Origin: Streptomyces sp. NBRC 109706
GTDB lineage: Bacteria; Actinomycetota; Actinomycetes; Streptomycetales; Streptomycetaceae
Assembly (NCBI RefSeq): GCF_000974485.1
Contig: NZ_BBOM01000004.1
Span: forward strand, 1,135,423 to 1,199,422
Direction of reading: 5' to 3'
Length of the DNA: 64,000 nt
The notes below the pieces were generated by a model, which was not told the origin of the DNA, did not search any database, and saw only the letters and a list, made by a program, of their open reading frames with translations. A program made the translations under genes and the position numbers. Numbering within the stretch: position 1 is the first letter of the stretch; every line of letters begins with the position of its first letter. Below are positions 1-8,044 of the stretch, piece by piece.

Positions 1-1149
1 CGGCAGGAGGAGGCGGCGCGGGTGCTGGGCGCCGGCCGCCTCACCGCGTGGCGGCGGGTGACGCTGCCGGCGCTGGTGCCTTCGGTGGCCGCCGCGGGGC
101 TGATGGTCTTCCTCTTCACCTTCACCTCCTTCGGGGTGATCCAGATCCTGGGTTCACCCCGGCAGTCCACCCTGGAGGTGGAGATCTACCGGCAGACCGC
201 GCAGCTGCTGCGGCTGTCCACCGCCTCGGTGCTCACCCTGCTGCAGTTGGCGGCCGTGGTCGCGCTGCTGCTGGCGCACCGGCTGATCACCCGGCGGCGG
301 GAGACGGCGCTCGCCCTCGTCGATCCGGCGTCCACCTCCCACCGGCCGCGCGGCGCCGCCCAGTGGTCGCTGCTGGCCGGGGTGTTGCTCTCCATCGGGC
401 TGCTGCTGGCGTTGCCGCTCGGGGTGTTGGTGGAACGTTCGCTCTCCGGGCCCGACGGCTACGGCTTCGCGCACTACCGCGCTTTGGCGCACGCCGACGG
501 CACGTTCCTGGTCGCGCCCTGGGAGGCGATCGGCAACTCGCTGCGCTTCGCCGCCGTCGCCACGGTGATCGCCGTGCTGGTCGGCGGCTGCGCCGCTGTC
601 GCCCTGACCCGGCGAGCCGGCCGGCTGACCAGGGGGTTCGACGCGCTGCTGATGCTGCCGCTGGGCACTTCGGCGGTGACGGTGGGCTTCGGCTTCCTGA
701 TCGCGCTGGACGAACCCCCGTTGGACCTGCGGTCCTCCTGGATCCTGGTGCCGCTGGCGCAGGCGCTGGTGGGCGTTCCGTTCGTGGTGCGGGTGCTGCT
801 GCCGGTGCTGCGCGCGGTGGACGACCGGCTGCGGCAGGCGGCCGCGGTGCTCGGTGCCTCGCCCGCGCGGGTCTGGCGCGAGGTGGATCTGCCGCTGGTG
901 TGGCGGGCGTTGCTGGTGGCGGCCGGTTTCGCCTTCGCCGTCTCGCTCGGCGAGTTCGGGGCCACGGTCTTCATCGCCCGCCCGGACGAGCCGACGCTGC
1001 CGGTCGCGGTGGCCCGGCTGCTGGGCCGCGCCGGTGAGCTGAACTACGGTCAGGCGATGGCGCTCAGCGTGATCCTGATGCTGGTGTGCACGGCCGTGCT
1101 GCTGTTGCTGGAGCGGTTGGCGCCCAGTCGTTCCGCGGGAACCTTCTGA
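1..1149 (+). CDS. ABC transporter permease, two-domain ThiP/FbpB type (5' truncated by window)
   Basis: Membrane subunit of a substrate-binding-protein-dependent ABC importer, of the fused type (two permease domains in one chain) used for thiamine, Fe3+ or similar solutes. The frame is open from base 1, so the gene begins outside the window; 382 residues are visible. The window opens inside the first EAA loop (EEAARVLGAG then LPALVPS) and a second EAA loop lies in the C-terminal half (LRQAAAVLGAS then DLPLVWRA). Each is followed by hydrophobic membrane segments, about eight to ten in all. The stop overlaps the start of the ATPase gene (TGATG), so the two are translationally coupled. The cognate binding protein is presumably upstream. 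Substrate cannot be decided from this part; thiamine and iron are the main candidates. Confidence 0.85.
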   Translation, partial: RQEEAARVLGAGRLTAWRRVTLPALVPSVAAAGLMVFLFTFTSFGVIQILGSPRQSTLEVEIYRQTAQLLRLSTASVLTLLQLAAVVALLLAHRLITRRRETALALVDPASTSHRPRGAAQWSLLAGVLLSIGLLLALPLGVLVERSLSGPDGYGFAHYRALAHADGTFLVAPWEAIGNSLRFAAVATVIAVLVGGCAAVALTRRAGRLTRGFDALLMLPLGTSAVTVGFGFLIALDEPPLDLRSSWILVPLAQALVGVPFVVRVLLPVLRAVDDRLRQAAAVLGASPARVWREVDLPLVWRALLVAAGFAFAVSLGEFGATVFIARPDEPTLPVAVARLLGRAGELNYGQAMALSVILMLVCTAVLLLLERLAPSRSAGTF

Positions 1150-2246
1150 TGGCTTGGGAGTCAGTTGTGAGTCTGCTGGAACTCGACGGGGTGAGCGTCC
1201 GCTACGGTGAGCGCGCCGCGCTGCGCTCGGTGGACCTCGGGGTGGCCGAGGGTGAGACGGTCTGTGTGCTGGGGCCGAGCGGCAGCGGCAAGTCCACGCT
1301 GTTGCGGGCGGTCGCGGGGCTGATTCCGGTGGCCGGCGGCACCGTTCGGCTGGCCGGCCGCGACCAGGCGGGGGTGCCGGCGCACCGGCGGGGGCTCGGG
1401 CTGATGTTCCAGGACCACCAGTTGTTCCCGCAGCGCGATGTGGCCGGCAACATCGCGTTCGGCCCGCGGATGCGGGGCAGCGGGAAGGCCGAGACGGCGC
1501 GTCGGGTCGCCGAACTGCTGGAGCTGGTCGGCCTGCCGGGCGCCGGCCGCCGCGCGGTGGCCACGCTCTCCGGCGGGGAGCAGCAACGGGTGGCGCTGGC
1601 CCGGGCGTTGGCGCCCGATCCCAGGCTGTTGATGTTGGACGAGCCGCTGGGCCAGCTGGACCGCGATCTGCGGGAGCGGCTGGTGCTGGAACTGCGCGAG
1701 CTGTTCGGCCGGTTGGGCACCACGGTGCTGGCCGTCACCCATGACCAGGGCGAGGCGTTCGCGCTCGCCGACCGGGTGGTGGTGATGCGGGACGGGCGGG
1801 TGGTGCAGGTCGGCACCCCGGTCGAGGTGTGGCGCCGCCCCGCGGACGCCTTTGTGGCGCGGTTCCTCGGCTTCCGCAATGTGGTCGAGACCACCGTCGG
1901 CGACGGAACCGCCGCCTCGCCGTGGGGCCCGCTGCCGGTGCCGGCCGACACGGGCCGGGGGCCGCGCGAGGTGCTGGTGCGGCCCTCGGGGGTCCGGCTG
2001 ACACCGGCCGAGGAGAGCGCCCTCACCGGCACCGTGCACGCGCGCACCTTCCGCGGCGACCATGTGCTGTTGCTGATCCGCCCCGAGCCGTCCGGGCCCC
2101 TGGTGGAGGCATCCTGTCCGCTGCGCGCCGCCCCCGAGGAGGGGGAGCGGGTGGGGCTCTCCTTCGATCCCGACGAGGTGGTGGTGCTGCCCCCGCGCCG
2201 GGACGGGGAGCCGACGGACGCTCAACTGCCGGGCGGGGCACGCTAG
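1149..2246 (+). CDS. ABC transporter ATP-binding protein (ThiQ/FbpC-like)
   Basis: Cytoplasmic ATPase that drives the permease encoded just upstream. The start ATG overlaps the permease stop (TGATG); a GTG at 1167 is an alternative. Protein of 365 residues. Walker A GPSGSGKST is at residues 42-50, the Q-loop is MFQDHQLFP, the signature is LSGGEQQRVALARA, Walker B plus D-loop is LLMLDEPLGQLD and the H-loop is AVTHDQ, so all catalytic motifs are intact. The last ~110 residues form a TOBE-like regulatory domain, as in FbpC/PotA-type ATPases. The transport family is secure; the transported solute (thiamine, iron or other) is inferred only from the fused permease. Confidence 0.9.
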   Translation: MAWESVVSLLELDGVSVRYGERAALRSVDLGVAEGETVCVLGPSGSGKSTLLRAVAGLIPVAGGTVRLAGRDQAGVPAHRRGLGLMFQDHQLFPQRDVAGNIAFGPRMRGSGKAETARRVAELLELVGLPGAGRRAVATLSGGEQQRVALARALAPDPRLLMLDEPLGQLDRDLRERLVLELRELFGRLGTTVLAVTHDQGEAFALADRVVVMRDGRVVQVGTPVEVWRRPADAFVARFLGFRNVVETTVGDGTAASPWGPLPVPADTGRGPREVLVRPSGVRLTPAEESALTGTVHARTFRGDHVLLLIRPEPSGPLVEASCPLRAAPEEGERVGLSFDPDEVVVLPPRRDGEPTDAQLPGGAR

Positions 2247-2342
2247 AAAGTTCCTGAGAAGGTGAAAGTTTTCGTCTGTACGGGGTGACGACGGCGAAGT
2301 AAATTGTCGCAGCAGTCGTCACACTCTCCTGGAGATCCCCCT

Positions 2343-3905
2343 ATGAGACGGACCCTGCTCACCCTTCTCGCCTGTCTCAGCCTGCTGTTCGGCGGCGCCG
2401 TGGTCGCCGCCCCGGCCCAGGCCGACCAGGCGCCGCCCGAACAGTGGCGCAGCTACTGGGTCGACGCCTTCAACGCCGGCATCTACAGCCCCGACCAGGT
2501 CAGCACGCTGATCGAGGACGCACAGGCGGTCAACGCCAACGCCCTGATCGTGCAGACCGCCCGCCGCTACGACTGCTTCTGCAACCGCGCCCTCTACCCG
2601 CGCACCGACGCCGCCATCGACCCCGCGCCCTACGACCCGCTGGACGAGGTGATCGAGCAGGCGCACGCGGCCGGCCTTGAGGTGCACGCCTGGGTGAACG
2701 TCAACACCCTCTGGAACAGCGCCACTCCGCCCACCTCGCCCGACCACGTCTACAACCAGCACGGCCCGACGGCCGAGGGCGCCGAGCGCTGGCTCAACAA
2801 GAAGGCGGACGGCACCGAACTGGTCGGCGCCAACGTCTATATCGACCCGGGCCACCCGGCGGCCGTCGACTACATCGAGTCCGCGGTGCGCAGCATCGTC
2901 CGCGAGTACGACGTCGACGGGATCAACCTGGACTACGTCCGCTACCCCGACGGCAGCTCGGAGACCACCCACAGCGACTGGGGCTACAACGACGTCTCCG
3001 TCGCCAGGTTCCAGCACGCCACCGGCCGGGACGACGTGCCCGAGCCGGCCGACGAGCAGTGGTCGGACTGGCGCCGGGACCAGGTCACCGGCCTGGTGCG
3101 CCGCCTCTACCTGGGCATCTGGGAGGAGAACCCGCAGGCCAGGCTCTCCATGGACGCCATCACCTACGGCCACGGCCCCAGCGCGGTCGGCGGGTTCGAG
3201 AACACCCGCACCTATGGCGAGGTCCTGCAGGACTGGGACGGCTGGCTGGACGAGGGGATCATGGACACCGTGGTGGCCATGAACTACAAGCGGAACTGGG
3301 AGCCCGAACAGGCCGACATGTACAGCGAGTGGTCGGAGTTCCTGGCCGACGCCCAGGGCGACCGACAGGCCGTCAACGGGCCCGCGCTCTACCTCAACTC
3401 GGTGGCCGACAGCGTCCAGCAGGCCCGCGAGGCGCTGACCCCGACGGCGGCCGGCAACACGATCGCCGGCTGGAGCGGCTACTCCTACGCCAGCGCCTCC
3501 ATCGACGTCCCCGACTCCACCCCCGAGGCCGAACGCGCCGCGCTGGCCGAGGCGTTGACCACCGGCGCCGACGCGCCGTTCGCCGACCGCGCCGAGGTGC
3601 CCGACATGGCGTGGAAGTCCACGCCGACCGACGGCCATGTCACCGGCGAGCTGGCGCTGCGGGACGGCACCGCGCTGGACGGCGCCGAGGTCACGCTGAT
3701 CCCGCTGGGCAGCGGCGAACGGCGGGTCGCCCGGGCCGACGGCTCGGGTTGGTTCGGCTTCGCGCATGTGCCGCCGGGGCACTATCTGGCGACGGTGACG
3801 CTGCCCGACGGCGTGGTCGGCGTCCCGGTGCTGCCGGTCCGGGTCGGCAGGGGCACCATCGCCGACACCCCGTTCCCGCCGTTCCTGGCCCTGCCCGGGG
3901 CGTGA
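2343..3905 (+). CDS. secreted family-10-like glycosidase (GHL10/DUF187) with C-terminal carboxypeptidase-regulatory-like domain
   Basis: Exported protein of 520 residues. A Sec signal peptide with twin arginine-lysine-poor n-region and a hydrophobic core occupies residues 1-27, with a likely cut after AQA. The body matches the GHL10 (DUF187) family: the start EQWRSYWVDAFNAG, the VNANALIVQTARRYDC strand and the conserved VDGINLDYVRYPDG segment near residue 200, which carries the presumed catalytic acids. The family removes sugars from cell-wall or capsule polymers in known members; the substrate here is unknown. Residues ~430-510 resemble a carboxypeptidase-regulatory/SpaA-like beta-sandwich. 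The start at 2343 is preceded by CTGGAG and gives the proper signal peptide; upstream in-frame codons do not. It ends in a strong hairpin shared with the convergent gene. Confidence 0.82.
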   Translation: MRRTLLTLLACLSLLFGGAVVAAPAQADQAPPEQWRSYWVDAFNAGIYSPDQVSTLIEDAQAVNANALIVQTARRYDCFCNRALYPRTDAAIDPAPYDPLDEVIEQAHAAGLEVHAWVNVNTLWNSATPPTSPDHVYNQHGPTAEGAERWLNKKADGTELVGANVYIDPGHPAAVDYIESAVRSIVREYDVDGINLDYVRYPDGSSETTHSDWGYNDVSVARFQHATGRDDVPEPADEQWSDWRRDQVTGLVRRLYLGIWEENPQARLSMDAITYGHGPSAVGGFENTRTYGEVLQDWDGWLDEGIMDTVVAMNYKRNWEPEQADMYSEWSEFLADAQGDRQAVNGPALYLNSVADSVQQAREALTPTAAGNTIAGWSGYSYASASIDVPDSTPEAERAALAEALTTGADAPFADRAEVPDMAWKSTPTDGHVTGELALRDGTALDGAEVTLIPLGSGERRVARADGSGWFGFAHVPPGHYLATVTLPDGVVGVPVLPVRVGRGTIADTPFPPFLALPGA

Positions 3906-3911
3906 CGCCGG

Positions 3912-3945
3912 GCCGGCCCCCGGGCGCCCATGCCCGGGGGCCGGC
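3912..3945. terminator. bidirectional terminator hairpin
   Basis: Perfect 14-bp stem (3912-3925 with 3932-3945) and 6-nt loop lying between the stop of the glycosidase gene and the stop of the convergent permease gene. It has no T-tract, which is usual for Streptomyces terminators. Confidence 0.8.
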
Positions 3946-3951
3946 GTCGGC

Positions 3952-5082
3952 TCAGCGGCGCGCGGCCAGGGTCAGCAGTTCGGCGGTGAGCCAGGCCAGT
4001 GGCCCGAAGACCGCCGCCAGCGCGGCGCAGCGCGCCGCGACCACCAGCCGCAGCGCCCGCCGTCCGGTGCCGACCCGCGTCAGGGCGGTCGTCGCCGGAC
4101 GGCGTTCCACCCTGATCTGCTCGGCCACCGTGAGCACGCTGCCCAGCGTGCCGGCCGCGACCACCGCCAGGCCCAGCGACCCGAAGAGCCCGAAGTCGCC
4201 GAGCGCGCCCAGGTCGCCGGCGGCCAGCGTGGCCGCCACCGTGACGGTGAGCGCCGCGACCGGCCGACCGAGCCGTCTGGCCTCCTCCGTCAACCCGCGC
4301 CCGGCGAGCAGCCGCAGCGCCCCCGGCTGGTAGGCGGCCAGCGCCTGCCCGGCCAGATAGACAAGGCCAGGGCCGGTCAGCACCACCCCGGCGGCGATCA
4401 GCAGCCAGCCGCCGACCACCCCGAAGGGCATGGTGTCCAACGGGGCGGGCAGCGGCAGCCAACCGTCCGCCGCCTCGGCCGTCGGCTCGCCGGCCAGCGT
4501 GCCGAGCGCCAGACCGCCGGCGATCAGCGCCGTGCCCCACGGCAGTCCGGCCGGCGCCGGCATCGCGGTCACCGTCGCGCCGCGCAGCCCGAGCGCGGAA
4601 GCGCCGGCCGCCGTCGCCGGGGCCACCGCCAGCAGCGTCAACGCGGCCCCCAGCGGCAGCGAACCGCCACCGTTCAACGGACCGGTCGCGGCCCCGTCGA
4701 ACGGCAACCCGGACAGATCGCCGCGCAGATGCAGAAAGAGCAGCAGGGCCAACGCGCTGCCCAACAGCCCGGCCACCGCCGTGGAGATCGCGGCCAGCAC
4801 CGGGGTGCGCGCCGGGCCGAGGCCCGCGCTGTCCAGGCCCGACCGGGGCCGTGCCGTCGGATCGGCCCTCGCCACGGCCACCGCCAACTGCGCCGTGGCG
4901 GCCAGCGGCACCAGACACCACAGCAGCCGCAGCCCGGCGAGCCGGCCGTCCTCGGGATGAGCCGCGGCCCGCGCCAGGGCGCTGAGCAGCAGAAACCCCA
5001 CGCCGGCCGCCGCCGAGGCGAGCAGCAGCCGACGGGCGAGCGCCGCCGGGTCGGAACCTCGGGCTAGCCGGAGAGCGAGCAT
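3952..5082 (-). CDS. polytopic membrane protein, probable ABC permease (FtsX/MacB-like remnant)
   Basis: Protein of 376 residues, extremely rich in Ala/Leu/Gly, with about ten hydrophobic segments. The N-terminus (LALRLARGSDPAALARRLLL) resembles the start of streptomycete FtsX/MacB-type permeases, which are usually about twice this length. The start overlaps the end of the upstream ATPase gene by 19 nt, so it is almost certainly the membrane partner of that ATPase. No periplasmic MacB domain is obvious. Function is unknown; export of a peptide, lipid or antibiotic is possible but unsupported. The short length and the degenerate partner ATPase suggest a diverged or decaying transporter. Confidence 0.65.
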   Translation of the reverse strand: MLALRLARGSDPAALARRLLLASAAAGVGFLLLSALARAAAHPEDGRLAGLRLLWCLVPLAATAQLAVAVARADPTARPRSGLDSAGLGPARTPVLAAISTAVAGLLGSALALLLFLHLRGDLSGLPFDGAATGPLNGGGSLPLGAALTLLAVAPATAAGASALGLRGATVTAMPAPAGLPWGTALIAGGLALGTLAGEPTAEAADGWLPLPAPLDTMPFGVVGGWLLIAAGVVLTGPGLVYLAGQALAAYQPGALRLLAGRGLTEEARRLGRPVAALTVTVAATLAAGDLGALGDFGLFGSLGLAVVAAGTLGSVLTVAEQIRVERRPATTALTRVGTGRRALRLVVAARCAALAAVFGPLAWLTAELLTLAARR

Positions 5083-5783
5083 GTGACGTCATCCTCGACG
5101 GCTTCGGGGGCGGCGGTGGTGTGGCCGTCGACCAGGCTGAGCGTGCGATCCGCCAGGGTCGCGACCTCCGGGTCGTGGGTGGCCAGCACCACCGTGATGG
5201 CATGGGTGCGGCCCGCCGTGGTCAGGGTGCGCAGCACCTGCGCCCGGTCCGCCCGGTGCAGCGGGGCGGTGGGCTCGTCGGCGAAAAGCACCTCCGGCTT
5301 GTGCGCCAACGCCCGGGCCAGCGCGACCCGTTGGCGCTGCGCCTGGCGCAGCCCGGCGGGCCGGATCCTGGCGCAGTCGGCGATATCGAGGCGGTCGAGC
5401 CATTCGGTGACCGTCTTACGGGCCTGGCGTCCCGGCACGCCCGCCAGCAGCAGCGGCAGCGCGGCGTTCTCCCAGGCGGTCAGCTCGGGCACCAGCTGTG
5501 GGCTCTCCCCGACCCAGCCGAAGCGCTCCCGGCGCAGCCGGTCCCGCGAGGTCGGGGACAGCTCGTGCACCGGGACCCCGTTGAACCACACCTCCCCACC
5601 CTGTGGGCGGAGTTGGCCGCTCAGGCAGGACAGCAGGGTGGTCTTCCCCGCCCCGCGCGGGCCGGCGACGGCAAGGATCTCGCCCTGGCGCACCCCCAGG
5701 GACACGCCGAGCAGGGCGGGTGAGCCACGGTGGGCGTACTCCAGATCGCGCGCCCAGAGCACGTGGTCGTCGGGTGGGGCCAT
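5064..5783 (-). CDS. ABC transporter ATP-binding protein, LolD/MacB type, with degenerate signature motif
   Basis: ATPase subunit of 239 residues. Walker A is intact (GPRGAGKTT, residues ~38-46), Walker B is VLFADEP and the H-loop is ATHD. However, the ABC signature reads LRQAQRQRVALARA instead of LSGGQQQRVALARA, the Q-loop Gln is replaced (GWVGESPQLVP), and the D-loop Asp is missing (EPTAPLHRAD). Such changes would be expected to weaken ATP hydrolysis in the family. The ATG is preceded by GGAAGGTG. It overlaps the permease gene downstream. Divergent from the aldehyde dehydrogenase gene at 6115. Confidence 0.8.
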   Translation of the reverse strand: MAPPDDHVLWARDLEYAHRGSPALLGVSLGVRQGEILAVAGPRGAGKTTLLSCLSGQLRPQGGEVWFNGVPVHELSPTSRDRLRRERFGWVGESPQLVPELTAWENAALPLLLAGVPGRQARKTVTEWLDRLDIADCARIRPAGLRQAQRQRVALARALAHKPEVLFADEPTAPLHRADRAQVLRTLTTAGRTHAITVVLATHDPEVATLADRTLSLVDGHTTAAPEAVEDDVTCSLSG

Positions 5784-6114
5784 GGATGGGGCACCTTCCG
5801 CTGGACTGGCCGGCCGTCGCCCCGCCCGCCGAACGGGAGGGCGTCCGGCCGTTCACGGCACCCCTGCACGCTGACACACCCCCTTCCCCGAAGCCGAACG
5901 CGACGCGACCACCGGTGCGAAGAATCCTCCGGACGGTGTACGGGCCGGGGGAGCGGGTGCAAGAAGTTCCTCCGGGGCCATGTTTCGGTGGCGATTTTCC
6001 TGGATTGGGCCGCACATGGCGTCGGATCTATGGCCAGTGGCGGTGTTGTACCCGGGGGCCCTGGGCATAGGGTGAGCGTTCCAATCCATCGGACCGGGAA
6101 GGCAGGAGGGCTCC
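5784..6114. other. divergent intergenic region
   Basis: 331 nt between the ABC ATPase (leftward) and the aldehyde dehydrogenase (rightward). It holds a probable rightward promoter at 6046-6073 and the ribosome-binding site AGGAGG at about 6104. No convincing additional gene or operator was seen. Confidence 0.6.
6046..6073 (+). promoter_or_regulatory. putative promoter of the aldehyde dehydrogenase gene
   Basis: TTGTAC (6046-6051) and TAGGGT (6068-6073) separated by 16 nt, about 40 nt upstream of the GTG start at 6115. Fits the streptomycete housekeeping-sigma pattern. Confidence 0.45.
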
Positions 6115-7548
6115 GTGAGCACCGAGCCGCGCCGCGTGCGCAACTACATCGACGGGGAGTTCCGGGAGGCTGCCGACGGGCGGGTCAGCGAGGTGGTCGA
6201 CCCGACCACGGGCACCCCGTACACCACGGCGCCGCTCTCCGGCACCGCCGACGTGGACGCGGCGATGGCCGCGGCCGAGGCGGCCTTCCCCGCCTGGCGG
6301 GACGCCACCCCGGCGGACCGCCAGCTGGCACTGCTGCGCATCGCCGACGCGCTGGAGCGGAACGCCGACGAACTGCTGGCCGTCGAATGCCGCGACACCG
6401 GCAAGCCCCTGGAGCTGACCAGGGGCGAGGAACTGCCGCAGATGCTGGAGCAGATCCGCTTCTTCGCCGGCGCGGCCCGGATGCTGGAGGGCAAGTCCGC
6501 CGGCGAGTACCTGGCGGGTTTCACCTCCTTCGTGCGACGGGAGCCCGTCGGGGTCTGCGCCCAGGTGGTGCCGTGGAACTACCCGCTGCTGATGGCCGTC
6601 TGGAAGTTCGCCCCCGCGCTGGCCGCCGGCAACACCGTCGTCCTCAAGCCGTCCGACACCACCCCCGCGTCCCTCTCCTATGTGGCGGGCCTGCTCGGCG
6701 AGATCCTGCCCAAGGGCGTCTTCAACGTGGTCTGCGGCGACCGGGACACCGGCCGGCTGATGGTGGAGCACCCCACCCCGGCCATGGTCTCCATCACCGG
6801 CTCGGTCCGCGCCGGCACCGAGGTCGCCACCAGCGCGGCGGCCGACCTCAAGCGGGTCCACCTGGAGCTGGGCGGCAAGGCGCCCTGCGTGGTCTTCGGG
6901 GACGCCGACCTGTCGGCGGCCGTCGAGGGCATCAGGGACGCCGGCTTCTTCAACGCCGGCCAGGACTGTACGGCCGCCACCCGGGTCCTGGTGCACGCCT
7001 CCCGCTACGACGCCTTCGTCCAGGCGCTCACCGAGGCCGCCGCCGTGGTGCGCACCGGCGACGTCGCCGACCCCGACTGCGCCTACGGCCCGCTCAACAA
7101 CGCCGACCATCTGGCGAAGGTCAGCGGCTTCGTCGAGCGGCTGCCCGCCCACGCCAAGGTGACCACCGGCGGCCACCGGGTGGGCGAGCGCGGCTACTTC
7201 TACGCGCCCACGGTCGTCGTCAACTGCGCCCAGGACGACGAGATCGTGCAGAACGAGGTCTTCGGCCCGGTGATCACGGTGCAGTCCTTCACCGACGAGG
7301 CCCAGGCGGTGGAGTTCGCCAACGGGGTCGAGTACGGACTGGCCTCGTCGGTCTGGACCAGGGACCACGCGCGGGCCATGCGGATGTCCAAGGCGCTGGA
7401 CTTCGGCTGCGTCTGGATCAACACGCATATCCCGCTGGTCGGTGAGATGCCGCACGGCGGCTTCAAGAAGTCCGGCTATGGCAAGGACCTCTCCGCGTAC
7501 GGGCTGGAGGACTACACGCGGGTCAAGCATGTGATGACCTCGCTGTAG
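6115..7548 (+). CDS. NAD(P)-dependent aldehyde dehydrogenase, gamma-aminobutyraldehyde type
   Basis: Oxidises an aldehyde to the acid with NAD(P); closest in character to gamma-aminobutyraldehyde dehydrogenases (PatD/Prr), which turn the putrescine breakdown product 4-aminobutanal into GABA. Protein of 477 residues, full length for the family. Visible residues: QVVPWNYPLLM (~150-160), general base Glu251 in ELGGKAP, nucleophile Cys285 in NAGQDC, and the coenzyme-site EVFGPV. The GTG start has AGGAGG 8 nt upstream. GabT (12.8 kb) would consume the GABA formed, so a polyamine/GABA nitrogen-scavenging role fits. The exact substrate is inference from sequence resemblance and neighbours. Confidence 0.85.
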   Translation: MSTEPRRVRNYIDGEFREAADGRVSEVVDPTTGTPYTTAPLSGTADVDAAMAAAEAAFPAWRDATPADRQLALLRIADALERNADELLAVECRDTGKPLELTRGEELPQMLEQIRFFAGAARMLEGKSAGEYLAGFTSFVRREPVGVCAQVVPWNYPLLMAVWKFAPALAAGNTVVLKPSDTTPASLSYVAGLLGEILPKGVFNVVCGDRDTGRLMVEHPTPAMVSITGSVRAGTEVATSAAADLKRVHLELGGKAPCVVFGDADLSAAVEGIRDAGFFNAGQDCTAATRVLVHASRYDAFVQALTEAAAVVRTGDVADPDCAYGPLNNADHLAKVSGFVERLPAHAKVTTGGHRVGERGYFYAPTVVVNCAQDDEIVQNEVFGPVITVQSFTDEAQAVEFANGVEYGLASSVWTRDHARAMRMSKALDFGCVWINTHIPLVGEMPHGGFKKSGYGKDLSAYGLEDYTRVKHVMTSL

Positions 7549-7581
7549 CCTTGGCGGCTCGCCTTGAGCCACCGCGGCCGG

Positions 7582-7604
7582 CCCGGGGGCCTGCGGCCCC
7601 CGGG
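7582..7604. terminator. terminator hairpin after aldehyde dehydrogenase
   Basis: Perfect 10-bp G/C stem (7582-7591 with 7595-7604) and a 3-nt loop, 34 nt after the stop codon. Confidence 0.7.
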
Positions 7605-7638
7605 GCCGCCCGCGGACCGGCGCCCTGGGCGGGCGGCC

Positions 7639-7709
7639 TTGGGCGGTCTTGGGCGGCGTTGCCGGGTTACAGAGTTGCGGAGTTGTGAGCTTGCGGGGTT
7701 GCGGAGTTG
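7639..7709. repeat. short imperfect repeats flanking the 8-bp array
   Basis: CTTGGGCGG occurs in tandem at about 7639-7658, then GTTGCGGAGTTG occurs twice (7674-7685 and 7698-7709). These low-complexity repeats sit directly before the long 8-bp array and contribute to a noncoding stretch. Confidence 0.7.
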
Positions 7710-7730
7710 CGACTCCGGAGCGTTGCCTTT

Positions 7731-7953
7731 CCGGTGGCCCGGTGGCCCGGTGGCCCGGTGGCCCGGTGGCCCGGTGGCCCGGTGGCCCGGTGGCCCGGTG
7801 GCCCGGTGGCCCGGTGGCCCGGTGGCCCGGTGGCCCGGTGGCCCGGTGGCCCGGTGGCCCGGTGGCCCGGTGGCCCGGTGGCCCGGTGGCCCGGTGGCCC
7901 GGTGGCCCGGTGGCCCGGTGGCCCGGTGGCCCGGTGGCCCGGTGGCCCGGTGG
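7731..7953. repeat. perfect tandem array of 8-bp unit GGTGGCCC, 27 full copies
   Basis: Bases 7733-7948 are 27 identical copies of GGTGGCCC, with partial units on both sides (CC before, GGTGG after). There is not a single mismatch. It lies in the 496-nt gap between the convergent aldehyde dehydrogenase and GDPD genes, between two terminator hairpins. Because 8 is not a multiple of 3 and the unit has no stop codon, all frames stay open and read the same octapeptide in different phases, which produces spurious open frames. Likely a slippage-prone variable-number repeat. Confidence 0.97.
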
Positions 7954-8003
7954 TGTTCGGACGGGGCGGCGGGTGGGTTCGGGGGCGATCGTGGGGTGCG
8001 TGG

Positions 8004-8032
8004 GCCCGGGGGGAGTCGCCCCGCCCCCGGGC
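8004..8032. terminator. terminator hairpin after GDPD gene
   Basis: 9-bp stem of GCCCGGGGG (8004-8012) with CCCCCGGGC (8024-8032) and an 11-nt loop, 12 nt past the stop of the leftward GDPD gene. Confidence 0.65.
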
Positions 8033-8044
8033 CGGGGGGCGGGG

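Noticed and set aside
7731..7953. CRISPR array
   Set aside because: The repeat unit is 8 bp with no spacers and no cas genes nearby.
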